NCBI GenBank assembly: GCA_028023455.1
Contig: JAQFVV010012423.1
Location: 2,187,273 to 2,251,272, forward strand
DNA: 64,000 nt
Reading direction: 5' to 3'
Origin: Epiperipatus broadwayi
Taxonomy: Eukaryota > Onychophora > Udeonychophora > Euonychophora > Peripatidae
Shown here piece by piece: positions 24,152 to 35,976 of this stretch. How positions within the stretch are numbered: position 1 is the stretch's first letter; every line of letters starts with the position of its first letter. Made by a program: the position numbers and the translations under genes. The notes beneath the pieces are model-generated. The model had not been told where the DNA came from and did not search any database. It was given only the letters and a program-made list of their open reading frames with translations.

Positions 24152-24282
24152 AAAATGCGACAGTAGGGACCTCTACAAATCTAAACACAAGATTAATGAC
24201 TTCAAAAGACAAGGGCCACTCTTGTCTTTTAAAGTCGTTAATCTTGTGTTTAGATTTATAGAGGTCCTTACTGTCACATTTT
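24152..24282. mobile_element. 131-bp hairpin MITE
   Basis: Arms 24152-24213 and 24221-24282 are inverted repeats of about 62 bp (about five mismatches) around the 7-base loop GGGCCAC or similar. The element starts AAAATGCGACAGTAGG and ends with its complement. It is non-coding and could fold into one long hairpin, as MITEs that feed small-RNA pathways do. Confidence 0.8.
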
Positions 24283-26080
24283 TAATTACTTATGTAATGA
24301 GCATGCACTTTGCAATTTATTAATTAAAAACAATTATAGAAGGCTTAAAATATTGAACAGTGTTTTACTAATTTAATGGATTTATGAGTGAAATTTATAT
24401 TTAGGCCAATATTTTCTAATTGTTCATCATTATAGTTATAAAAAGATAAGCTGTGTTGGTATTTCCTATTTTTTTTACAACTTGAGCATTAAATTTATTG
24501 ATGAATACTCTATGAAGGCCACTTTTTTATTTGGTTTATGGTATTTTTCTTAACAACTGAGAACTATTCAAGATTTATATACTTTTCTTTTGATTTAAAA
24601 TTTTTTTAAACTTTATTCTCAAAGGAATATGACAACATCCAAATAATCAACACATTTTTCAAGTTTCTTTATTCATAATATGCTTACATTTCTGAAATTT
24701 TGGTGTCAGCACTTAACTTTCCCTTTATCATTCTTAATTAAAAAATATCATGGATTTCATTATCAACTTTTAATGATTGTTTGAAAACTTTTTTATATTG
24801 TATTCATTTCTAAATAACAATTTTTTCTTGAAATTTAACAATATTAGCTCAAGATGTTATTATTTGAATAAATAGCATAATTTTATGACATTTCTAAAAA
24901 TGAAACCTTAATTTAAATTTAGTCAATTTTCTTTTCTATCATACATTACAATCTTTTATTTTAAGTTTAATTTTACTAGAGATATAACCAAACTTCTGCT
25001 ATTAATTATATATAATGGACATGTCAAGAAAAACCATCCATTTATATAATTTTTTGATTTCATTTTATTTATAATATTTTTTTCTTGGAACTATATATTA
25101 TAAAAAGAACTTTAGTTATTTGTTCTTGATATTCCCCAGGATTCATATTACCTATAATCTTCTAAGCTATATCAAAAAAATTGCCAATTTAAAAATTTGG
25201 TCTTCACTTTAGTTTATTATGATGCAAGATTTTTTTATTTTTTATTTTCTGCAAAAACATCATTGAATTATTATTTTACTGTATGACAATTTTTAAGTGA
25301 ATCTGCAATACTCTAAAATTAATCTAAGTCAGAATATTATTTTTTTTAATTTTAAAACTGATTTCTACATACTATGTACATGTAAGACTCATGAAAGGGT
25401 TATCAGTATTTTAAATACCAATTTATATCTTAACTTTTTTAAATGATAAACTAAATTTTGTACATTATTTATCTGAATATTTATAATTAAAAAACTATTT
25501 AACTGATATATAAATCATTCATACCATTTTTACAGTGTATACAAATTTGAACCTAAGGACATTACAGCATAGTTAGGTATAGGTTGCACATTCAATCCTT
25601 GTATGTGTGAAATGTAAATTTTTTTTATAAGGACTACATATTTTTATTTTTATTTATTATGCTTATATAATAAAATGCAGGATTTTTTTCCAATTTTATT
25701 TTTCATTATAATCTAGAAATTATTAAACATAAAAATAAAAAACATATAAAAAATATTCTTTTCAAATAATGAAAACATGGATATTGCTGAAAAAGATAAC
25801 CAAAAATATCTTTAACATTAAAATATTAATCAGAATCTTTAATAACTGGCTCTTCAAAATGTTTGTAAAAGTTATCATAAACCACATTGTTATGCTCAAA
25901 ACATAAATACTTTTCACAATAGCACCAACACTGATTTCAGAAATCATGGTTATAAATTCAATTTATTATTCGATATCACACACCTTTTAGTTAACATGTG
26001 TCATAATCAAATAGATGATATACACATGACTTAACATTAGTGTATATATCATAAGTAATCATGACTTTAAATCTATGGAG

Positions 26081-26082
<2 letters not shown>
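24283..26082. other. AT-rich non-coding stretch
   Basis: No gene, long repeat or tRNA-like structure recognised with confidence. A weak A/B-box-like pair (about 25568-25605) was not convincing. Confidence 0.5.
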
Positions 26083-26131
<49 letters not shown>

Positions 26132-26510
26132 AAATAGAAATGAGAAGACAATATCCGTTAAATAGAGATAAATTTTGATCTTTAATGTCACCAAGGAATT
26201 ATCAATTACTACTAATTAACAGTTTTTGAGGCCAAACCCAAGTTTTTCTCATAAACCTATAATAACTCTTTTGTTGGGGGACATTTTGTTGAAGTAAAAA
26301 GTCAAAAGAACCCCAGCAAAAGTGCTATTATAGGTTTATGAGAGAAACTTGCTTTGGCTTTAGGAATTGTTATTTAGTAGTAACTGATAATTTCTGTGTA
26401 ACATCAAAGGTCAATGTTTATTTTTATTTAATGGATATTATCCCCTCATTTCTATTCATTACTATAATAACAATCCATAGAAACACACACACACACACAT
26501 ATATATATAT
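26083..26510. mobile_element. Long fold-back flanked by dinucleotide repeats
   Basis: Arms of about 150-160 bp (26127-26279 and 26309-26463) are inverted repeats; the most conserved inner part is CTCATAAACCTATAATA. Identity falls toward the outside. The outer ends run into (AT)n at 26083-26128 and into (CA)n(TA)n at 26485-26510, which are not complements, so the microsatellites lie at or outside the ends. The 60-68 codon frames over it are artefacts. It is non-coding and probably a fold-back DNA element. Confidence 0.75.
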
Positions 26511-27526
26511 TGTCCATATTATTTGCCACAGTCATTTTAAGTAAAATTTAAAAATACCTAGTTTTTTTTAAAAAATAAATTTATATTAGTCTATATTATT
26601 TTATATTAATTTTTGTGAGTAAAATATGATTGAACTTATTAGATTAAATATTTATAAAGATATTAAAGTATTTTAAAGTTGTTTTAATATAATTTAGATG
26701 ATGAAGTAATATATTATATACTATTTGAAGGATAAAATTAACCAACTTTTTGCTAGTTACGGCTTAAAATGTGACAATTTCTGTCAGCTTCAACTCTCTC
26801 TAATTTCGGCATTTTTAATATTACTGTAAAGATTTTGCGTTATTTTTAAAAGTTAAAACAGTTCTGTAAGATGCTGCCCTCTCTTGAATTATTTTATAAG
26901 TAAAAAATCAATATATTCAAATTTTAGTTTTAACAATGGAAGAGGACAGTCCATTCTCAGTGCTGATTGGTTAATAACTGTAGAGGACAAAGAAAACAGC
27001 TTGTCAATAATTTTTACCATTAGGATTTCTTTTGTTTCATTTTGAAAATGATAAATGAATGTTTTAGACCATTTTAAAAGTATTTTTTGACAAATTATAA
27101 ATTATTTTGATAAAATATGCTAAAAATAAAATTATTTTAGAAAAATAATTAAGACTTTAGAAAATATTATTTACTTTTCTGCAATGTAAAATTGGGAAAG
27201 AAATCACTGTTGTCAGCAAAACTTTTTGGTTGGTGAGTAATGTTCATTTTAGATTTGCAACTATCGAATATTTTTATAATTATAAATAAAAATTTATTTT
27301 TGAAAAAACTTTCATTCACTTTCATAATCTGACAAATTATTAATATACTTTTTACAAACAAAACTAAAGTGAATATAATATTAAAAGATAAATATAGTGT
27401 GATGCTTGAGTTTGTGAATTGACCACTTAAAGGTTTAGACTTTTACCAGACTCGGCCAATAAAATAATCAGCAAAAAAGAGGTTAATTAATATTTATTAT
27501 ATTTAAAGGAAATAATGCTGAAACAA
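26511..27526. other. AT-rich non-coding stretch
   Basis: No gene recognised. A slightly GC-richer patch at 26930-27000 has no recognisable function. Confidence 0.5.
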
Positions 27527-27922
27527 ATTTTACAAAGAAATCAAGTCAGATGTCACATGACCTAATTTAAACAATCTTCTATTACAAATGTTATATAAAG
27601 AGCTTGCAAATAAGCTCTTAACAAGCTTTGTAGGATATCCCTAACCCCAGACTGATTTCTGCTACTGGCTTCTTCAGTGAGGTGCTAAAATATTCAAAAA
27701 TTAGATTTAAAATATCAGGACAAGCCTAGCACTTTATCCAATGGATAACTGTTAAGTAGAGAATCTGAAATTTTCAGACATCCATATGTCTTCCATACCA
27801 GCTATCTAACTTAAATAGCCATATGGGACTGAACTAAGTTCAGATACAACATATATTAATAGCTTTAGCAAAATAAAATCACCAAAGCCTTAATAGCAAT
27901 AAATAAAATTACAAAGAAATCA
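27527..27922 (-). repeat. R1 repeat unit, minus copy (copy A)
   Basis: About one full unit of the R1 family, read on the minus strand from the junction near 27922 to about 27527. Landmarks in unit order are ATTTCTTTGTAATTTTATTT, CTATTAATATATG, GTATCTGAACTTAGTTCAGT, GACATATGGATGTCTGAAAA, the hammerhead, and CAAGCTCTTTATATAACATT. The end again reads GATTTCTTTGTAAA, the beginning of the next unit, so the source was tandem. The family unit is ~373 bp, measured from the dimer at 44806-47445. No ORF. Confidence 0.85.
27633..27695 (-). ncRNA. Type I hammerhead ribozyme motif, family R1 (copy A)
   Basis: On the minus strand: CACCTCA, then the core CTGAAGA (27671-27677), a short stem II AGC-CAGTA-GCA, then GAAA (27656-27659), a palindromic stem III ATCAGT and C17 at 27650. 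Stem I pairs CACCTCA with TGGGGTTA...; its outer GAATATTTT/GGGATATCC helix is weakened by mutation. All core bases (CUGANGA, GAAA, UH) are present. Stem II is only two G-C pairs with an A.A next to the core, as in Penelope-linked hammerheads, so activity may need dimer formation. Confidence 0.65.
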
Positions 27923-27924
27923 AG

Positions 27925-28258
27925 TGATTTTATTTTTTGCTATTAAGGTTTTGGTGATTTTATATTACTAAAGCTATTAATATATGGTGTATCTGAACTT
28001 AGTTCAGTCCCATATGGCTATTTAAGTTAGATAGCTGGATTGTAAGACATATAGATGTCTGAAAATTTCAGATTTTCTACTTAACAGTTATCTATTGGAT
28101 AAAGTGCTAGGCTTATCCTGGTACTTTTAATCTAATGCTTGAATATCCTAGCACCTCACTGAGGAAGCCAGTAGCAGAAATTGGTCTGGGGTTAAGAATA
28201 TTCTATAAAGCTTGTTAAAAGCTTACTTGTGAGCTCTTTATACAATATTAAAACAATA
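27925..28258 (+). repeat. R1 repeat unit, plus copy (copy B)
   Basis: A plus-strand R1 unit lacking only the first ~25 bases of the unit. With copy A it forms a divergent head-to-head pair with a junction at about 27922-27925. The two are about 90% alike by eye. It contains the hammerhead at 28141-28203. No ORF. Confidence 0.85.
28141..28203 (+). ncRNA. Type I hammerhead ribozyme motif, family R1 (copy B)
   Basis: The core CTGAGGA (28159-28165), short stem II (28166-28176), GAAA (28177-28180), stem III ATTGGT and C17 (28186) are all present. Inner stem I CACCTCA pairs with TGGGGTT, with one G-U. The outer helix GAATAT/ATATTC pairs over six bases. Predicted cleavage is after 28186. Compared with copy C2, the outer stem I has lost two pairs. 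Confidence 0.65.
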
Positions 28259-29022
28259 GTCTAATTATGGTATTAAATATTATATAATATATCTAATAGA
28301 CTTTAAATAATTTTAGTTATTTAAGTTATTATTTTAAATAATTGGTAATTAAATTATTATAGAATGTTTTAAAAGTGTCACATGTCTTTAAAAGTGTGTG
28401 TATTTGTCTTTGAGCTTTCATGTTTTCAGGAGAAATATTAATTTTTAGTTTCTTGTTAGTAAAATTAGAAACATTAAAATGTTAGAAAATAATGTTGTAA
28501 ATTTTATCATAAAAGTAGGAGTTAATTTTTCTATGCTGTCTAAATAATATTTTCTATTTTAAAATTAATCTTCAAGTTATTAAAAATATTTTAATTGTTT
28601 AAATAAAGGTATTCTACTTAAAATATTAAATAAATTTTATGTAATATAAAATGATGAGTCATATTGTTTTAGAAAATTATTTTTCAGACAAAATAAATTA
28701 ATTTATCTGTAAATTAGTATTTAAGAAGAACTTGGATTAACCAATGCAATCACTGGATAGGATGATCAAGGAGAGAAGAGGATCACTGTATTTACTTCCA
28801 ATAATTGTTGTAATTAAAGATAAATTATTATGCATTTTAGTAATATTTTAATGATATTTTAATTTATATTTTATTTTATTTATAGTTTTATGAATGTAAT
28901 GTAAAGATAAAAATGCGTTGTAAGTTGTCTAAAGGTATTTAAGTAATTTTTATAAATGCTTAAGTATGCGTATTTTTAAAATATGATTATGAGTTTCTAA
29001 TATATCATTACAGATCATATCT
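28259..29022. other. AT-rich non-coding stretch
   Basis: No gene recognised. At 28771-28786 the string GATCAAGGAGAGAAGAGGATC resembles GGTCAGGGAGAGAAGAGACC at 29173-29194 in the next SINE-like repeat. Confidence 0.45.
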
Positions 29023-29225
29023 ATTTAGTGTAATGGTAAGAAAAGTAGAGCTTCTTCAACCTAACCTAGAGATGCAGATAGAGGGGGTTCAAACCTCACC
29101 TATTCCTCTAGATTACTACTAAGCGACTTACTCCCCAAACCTCACTAGAATTTAATCTTAATATATGTCCGGTGGTCAGGGAGAGAAGAGACCACGAAAA
29201 GGAATTTTTAACATATATAATGATC
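29023..29225 (+). repeat. tRNA-derived SINE candidate
   Basis: An A-box-like TAGTGTAATGG (near 29028) is followed about 57 bases later by a B-box-like GGTTCAAACCT (29088-29098). Behind the tRNA-like head is a G+C-richer body with a small hairpin, GTGGTC...GACCAC (29172-29197). This is the usual layout of a tRNA-derived SINE. I see no second full copy in the window and could not define the 3' tail. Confidence 0.5.
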
Positions 29226-32200
29226 AGGTGTACATACATATGTCACAAAAGAAAAACAATACTAAGTGGGTTTATTTATAGTGAATGAAAGATAACAGAA
29301 ACTTTTATTATTTACATTAAAAGAATTCATACAACGCTTTATTAATGGTGTTGCAGGCTATTTTCAGTGCAACCGGATAGACATATATGAAAGATCCATT
29401 GTTTGTAATGATAAGGACAGACAAATTTTTACATTATAATTTCTTTTTTTTTAAATATTTCCAGCCAATGGAAGTGTTACATAAAAGAAATCAAGAGAGA
29501 GAGACATGATTCATTAACTCTGTGGTTGGAGAACATAGAAATAAATAGGTGGTCAAACTCAACTAAACACTTTGGACAGGTTTAAATCACAGCCCTGATG
29601 ATGATTTAAGAAGAATGATAAAGTGACCCCAGCAAGAATTTCCAGCTATAATTGAAACATTTTGATGATATTTTGAGAAAACTTTCCTAATAAATATAAA
29701 TATACAAGACCATGCACAAAGGTGATAGCATATAATGGGCTGTGAGGCTCGAGACATAACAGTTACCAAGAGGTTAACACAAGACCGGATAGCACTCCAT
29801 CTCTAAACTAGGTTAGAGAGAAAAATGGAACCTGTTCACTAAACGCGTGACCCAGATTCAGGATCGGAGTTTTTATTGCTTATGTCCAGTTACGTACATT
29901 GAAGGGACTGAGATCAACATGAGATCCAGACCATTTTATTTATTTAAGAAGATCCAAATTTAGGTATGTTAACCTAAGCAAACTTGGCAAAAAGAAGCAC
30001 TGTAATATATGCTGAGCAGCCCAGTAGATCACCCGAGGTATGATACCATATAAATACGGTCAATGACCTTTAAATTTAAAAAAGAAACCCTCTGCAAAAT
30101 ATATATATTTTATGAAAGCTCAACTACCACTGAAAAATCCACAGAAAAATAGTAACTTTACCTTTATAAAATTTGAATTACTAAAAAAAAAAAACAAATG
30201 GGTGGATATTTTATTGATTTAGTTCAAGTTTAACTGACCCACCACAGAGCCAATGCTATTTAATAATTTTTTTTAATACATATACATATTGTCAAAATGT
30301 ACTCTCTCTTATTACTAAAATATAAATGCGAACGTTTTATTTCATGCTCTTTAAAATATAACTTTAAATTTGTAACCCTTCATTGACTAAAATATAAAGG
30401 TATTTGATAAGGATCTTTCTTTTATATATATATAAAATCAAATTAAAATCTTGAAAGTTTTATAATAGAATATTTAGCAATTAAATCTTGATTTTAAAAA
30501 ATAGGGTTTTGCACTTTCTATGATTTTCTTCCTTTTCTTTCCAAAATATCTTCATAAAATAAATAACTTATTACTGGAGTATAATGGTGGAAAGTTAAAT
30601 GAAGTATTTTTCAATTAAATTAATAAGAGCTATCGCCGCCATTATATATAATAACCCCACCCATTATGATATAAAAAAAAAGAAAAGAAAGCAATTAATG
30701 AAATACAATTTTACAAGATATAAATACGTAGATTTAAAAAAAAAACATATATATAGAAAAACAACTCTAGAGTGAAGTTGTAAATTACAAAGAAATTTTT
30801 ATGTTAATTTATGGTAACATTACCGGTAACTAGATGGGGTGGGTCAAGATGAGTTCATATACATTTCCCGCAGGTCTTCTTGGTTCTTTAACTTTGTTTT
30901 TCCATGTTTTGAGGGCAGATATTCATGGATACAGGGCAGCCACTTTAGTTCTCTGGCTGGCTTACATGGTTACAACTCTGGCCTCATGAACGGCTCAGGA
31001 GAGCGAAGGCAAAAAGATTACCCCTGCATTTTTGCAGAGCAACACATTCTGGATTTTTATTATATGCTGAAAGAATAGAGTACGGCTTGAAGTAAGTGCA
31101 GCAAACAAGTGTTCACAATATTGTCCAATTTTTCAGCAAAATTTCTTTCAACAAAATTCTTAATATTACTCTCTGACCTTCAGCACAGGTTACCCACAAG
31201 CATAAGACCGAGAACAAAAGAAAAGTTCTTTATTTATACCCTTTTTCCATTATGTTTTTACTCTATTCATTAGTAGCAAATCATACCCCTTGTTTCAAAT
31301 TTTCCCTGTTATCTCTTATTTTATCTAATTCAGAAAAATGTTTTACTAATTAAATTCATTTTCCTGATGGATTCTATTTAATTAAGAAAATTTATCTTAT
31401 CGAATTCTACCAAATATATTTTAAAAATAGTTGCAAATATAATTTTAACTTTCTATATTTTATTTTCTTAAATATTTTTTTCTTTAACACAATTCCTTCT
31501 TTAATTTAGGCAACTATTTGTGCAAACAATAATTTAGTTTGAAAAAGAAAGATACATTCACAGTGGTTGGACTTAGGGTGAAATTATGTATGTGTATAAT
31601 GTTTTGAACGTTCTTGAATTTTATTTGGCATTTATTTTGAAAATGTGGTTTGGAGATTATTTTATGTAATATAGTTAGAATTTTTGTGCAATGTTAGGAG
31701 AAGCATTTGGAATGTGGAAGCTGAAGATAATTGTCTAGGAAAGTAGTTGTAAAATAAAATCCTGGATGCTAGAGCTATTAAAGAGATATTTTATATATGA
31801 ATTATATTGTTGTAAATTAAGAATTTAAATACAGGTATCAAAGGTCTGTATATTTTGTAGATGGGCAGTTGCATTCTTTCCATAGTTCAGTAAGAGGTCA
31901 GGTAGAAGCCATGACTGGAATTTAAGGTGCATGATAATTTTATATTCATTTGAGTTATTATTATAAACACATTCCTCATTATAATCACTGCTAATCACCA
32001 TTGAATATTGCATCATAAAGGATAGTTTAAAAGTTGTTTAGAAAAATAACTAGTCTTTTGAAGGTTGTCAATATTTGTGAATGCAAGAGGAAAAAAAATT
32101 CTATCTTAAATGATATTTAATTATTTATTGTTTATAGAGATAGTGGAAAAGGAATGATTTGATATTCCTAGAAATGTATGAATAATACAGATTATTAAAC

Positions 32201-33843
32201 TCAAATATTTAATACATATTTTGTTTGATTGTGAGAAAGAATGATGAAACATAATATCTGAAAGCTATTATGGTAATAGATTATAAAGTGATTAATATAG
32301 CATATAAAGCAATATAATTCTTTAATATAATTTGAATTCTCTACAAGATGAGTAAACTGATGAAAAAGTAAAGTTATAGGATTATTTGAAATATTTTAAA
32401 AAATAAATAATTTTATGAAGTGATGATTAAAGTTATTTCAGTAGCTATATTTTCTTTATTTAATTTTACATTGAAATGTTAAAATATACCTGAAAGGTAA
32501 AGAAAAATGGGTTACTGGTATATAAATGATATGTCTAATCTTTTTTAATATAGTGTTATATGTTAAATTTTGAGTAAGTGCTAACTTTAATTTTATAATT
32601 AATAAATATTATTATAATTATAATCACTTTCCAAAAAGGTGAAGCATATTACTAGTTAAATAAATTGTATTTATCTATTGTTATTGTTTTATTATGATAA
32701 TAACAATGGAATATAATTTTATAATTATAGGAAATAATAGTATTATTACTATAATGTATCACACTCTATTTTATACAACAAATAGTCAGAATGAAACTAT
32801 TTAATGTTTATTTATTTTTATCATGTTTTCTTATGTAAATATTTTAATCTAATTAATTCTTTTGTGTGATTTTTTTGTAAATATTTTAAAATTTATAGAT
32901 TTATATTATTGTAAATATAATATATTGTTAATAATAAAATTGTTTATGTTTTTGGAATATATATTGTCTTCAGAGTTTTATTTGTTGATATGTCCAAGTG
33001 TTTTTTGAGTCTTCGTATCCACACACATGATTTATAAAAATTATTTGGATCATTATATTAGCGCATGATTAATAAAAATAAATTATGATAATTATTATTA
33101 TTACAGAAAATGTTATTATTGATGATTATGAAGATTATACAATACCAATTTTAAAATATTTTATATTGCAATTTTATTAAGAATATATTTTCTCTAAATG
33201 CCACATAAGAAATAAAATATTTGTATTGCATAATATGAGATTAAATGTTTTAGAATTTATTTAATATATACAATATTTTTATAAGAATTTATAATTTATT
33301 TGATGTTTATTGAAAAGTAATAGTCAAATAGATGTATGATTTTAAGAATTATTAAAATATTTTAGTTGTTTATTGTTGCTTTGTGAAAATAGTTGAATAT
33401 ATGTTAAATTCCTCATTTTAACTACATTGTATTACTTTGTTTATTATTATTATTAGGAGAGAATCGAAAATGTTGAGTCATTGTAAGAGTTCAATAAAGT
33501 GATAACGGATAAGAATTTTTAGTTAATATTAGATTTAAATATTATTTTATGAAGGAATAGTAATTGATTTATTGTTTATAAATAATTTTAGATTATTAAA
33601 TTTGGATTATTTATGTTTATTATAAGACAAGAGAGTTACAAGACAGCTTAGTTATAAATTAAAAAGAGGTAATATTTTATGCCATTGAGAGAATATCTTT
33701 TTGGATACATTCTCAATGTTAAACCAACAGTATATCTTACTAAAGGTCTCATGCAAAAGTTTCATATTTTTTTGTTAATATTTTAATTTAACCATATTAT
33801 TTTAGTAATAATTAATGAGCTAATTGTATATATATATATATAT
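29226..33843. other. Non-coding stretch with a GC-richer part at 29.2-31.2 kb
   Basis: 29,226-31,230 is less AT-rich than its surroundings and contains a 79-codon frame (30839-31078) that I do not recognise, a TATAAATACGG string at 30050, and a GTTACCGGTAAC-like palindrome near 30820. It may be a decayed retroelement, but I found no RT, LTR pair or terminal repeats. 31,240-33,843 is plain AT-rich sequence ending in the (TA)n where the LTR element inserted. Confidence 0.4.
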
Positions 33844-35560
33844 TGTGACGACCATGTAAAGTCGTCGACACACATATATATTTATTAATAACATTAGATA
33901 AATTCGCTAACAATAAGTAATAAAGGTGAAATAAATTAGCTATTAAATTTTTAAAAAAAGGGAAAGAAAAGAAAAAATTGAAATTCTAATGTCAAAATTT
34001 ACTGTGGATTTGTAATAGTAAGAGAAGGGGAGGGGGGTGCATAAAGAAATGTGTCTCTTTCTCTCTTGTAAGTCAAATGCTAGAAAGTTATTTTTGTTTA
34101 TTGTGGGAGAGGGGAAGGGGATGCATAAAGAAATGCGTTTCTTCTCTCTCATTAAAAACTATATAATAACAACTTAAAATAAAATGTAAAACACAAATGT
34201 GAAAAAAAAATGAATTGTAATATGTGATATATAAAAAGAAAAACAATATGGCTGTAGGTGTGAAAGTCTGTTGGACAAATTGAATTCCATGGACAAAGAA
34301 AATGTTAACAACGGAAGATATTTGCCTGATCTGTTAAATTAATTGGGACTTACATTCCAGCCACTAATTAAATAAAGAAACATAATGATAAGAATTGGTT
34401 GGAAATCTAAGTCTTAATTAAAAAATTTTAAAAACAATGAACAAAAGAAAGAGATTAAGAAAATTACAACTTTTATCTGGCATTGCTAGTAGAGACTTTG
34501 AAGAAGCAACAGCTCAAAGAAAATGAAAGAAGTGCATGGCTAGTGGCATTAAAGGGACATGGGTTCGGATTCAAGCTGTCTCATCACTGACTCACAATGT
34601 AAGATCTTTGCCTGACCTGCTAGAGGGACCGCCGCTTCTGTAGCTGTCAACTGAAACTCAACCTAAAGAATCCACAAGCAAAACTGGAACGAGAAATAAC
34701 CCCACAAACTGAGGAAGTTAATGAAGAGCACTCGGAAGAAATACCCATGGGACAATTACAACAAAGCCTAGGTAAAAGCATGCATGCATTTTAATCTGTT
34801 TACTATTCATAACTAAATACACAATTAATAATTTGATAAAATAGAACTCTATCAACAGGCCTTTAAGAACTTTAATATTTGATCTGTTTTCATATGTTTT
34901 ATTATAGTCATGTATTTTATAAGTGGGTGTTTTTATTATTATTATTATAATGTATTTTTTTTTATATAAAGTGTGAGTATTATTATTAAACATATTTATC
35001 ATTAAATTTCGTATCCTTGCTTTACTCTCCTATCACCAAGCTATGACAGGGGGGGAACTGTAATTAGTGATTAAAGGGGCATGCTGATTTGTTTAAGGTA
35101 TTCATGTGCTGCTTGTTCATGCGAAGTCCCAATTCTAAAAAATAAATAGCAAGCACTGGACATTCATTAAATTTCTTTGAAATAGTTTGCTCTGTTCAGC
35201 AGCTGAGAGTTCTTGGCTGGGAAAAATAACGCCAAGATAATATGTACATATTGCCTTGGGGTTTGGTCAAGGGTATAGATATGAAGTTAAATTTGTATCT
35301 GTATTAGCTCTCTGCTTGTATTGTAATGGCGGTGATTAAATAAATAAACAATCCATTACAGTTGGAGGCTAAGCTGGGATATTTCAGTTAGCAAAACTGT
35401 TAGTAAACAAATAAGAAATAAATAAGATAATAAAGAATCAAAGTCGGAAAAAGAATTAAAGTATAATAAATAAATATAATATGAAATAAAATAATCGAAA
35501 TAAATATAATTGAATACACAAATAAATAAATCAACCATACAAGTAACCATTTCCGTTATA
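33844..35560 (+). repeat. 5' LTR
   Basis: The LTR runs from TGTGACGACC to CCGTTATA. It contains a possible TATA box TATATAAAG (34963-34971). A short tRNA-like pair (TGGCTAGTGGC and GGGTTCGGATTC, near 34537-34580) may be chance. A seven-G tract followed by GAACTGTAAT (35046-35062) looks like an internal polypurine tract plus LTR start, hinting that the LTR is composite. Its long frames are not conserved proteins. Confidence 0.92.
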
Positions 35561-35562
35561 AT

Positions 35563-35580
35563 TGGGGGCCAGTTCCGGGA
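35563..35580 (+). promoter_or_regulatory. Primer-binding site candidate
   Basis: TGGGGGCCAGTTCCGGGA begins two bases after the 5' LTR, where reverse transcription is primed by a tRNA 3' end. TGG pairs with the tRNA CCA, and the rest resembles, inexactly, the complement of a tRNA-Pro 3' end (TGGGGGCTCGTCCGGGA). The primer tRNA is therefore uncertain. Confidence 0.7.
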
Positions 35581-35976
35581 TGTATTGTCACGTTTACAAG
35601 TTCAGCTCATTTGAATTTGAGTATAACAAAATTAATAGTTTATGCAATAATTAATAAACAAATCAAAAAATAGCTTGGTGTTAAACAAAAGCAAGAAATA
35701 AAATAAAATAATAGAGGGTAAAAGGAGAGAAAGAGAACATTATCTAATTTGGGAAGTTAGGTTGTAAATTGGAGACAGTTGCGAAGGGGTCTTAAAGGCA
35801 GGCATGAGTGAGTGATGATTCGTGAGTGGGACGGGGAGAGTCGAACAAACGTACCTAGTGTCAGTGAAATATAAAGTTAGTAAAGTAAGATAATCCTATA
35901 AGGATAGGGTTAGAATAGTAAAGCTGTAGAATAAAATATAAGTGATTAATTAGTGTGTGTGTGTTAAATAAATTTG

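Noticed and set aside
29587-29720. CTGATGATGATTT string near 29598 as a hammerhead
   Set aside because: No GAAA box or pairable stem II at the right distance.
30839-31078. 79-codon frame in a GC-richer patch
   Set aside because: No family likeness, no splice context and no repeat partner; not supported as a gene.
34530-34590. tRNA-like boxes in the LTR (also near 38735-38780)
   Set aside because: The A-like and B-like boxes are only about 25 bases apart and no cloverleaf forms.
34718-35002. 94-codon minus frame in the 5' LTR
   Set aside because: Low-complexity translation; the corresponding 3' LTR region does not keep it as an obvious protein.
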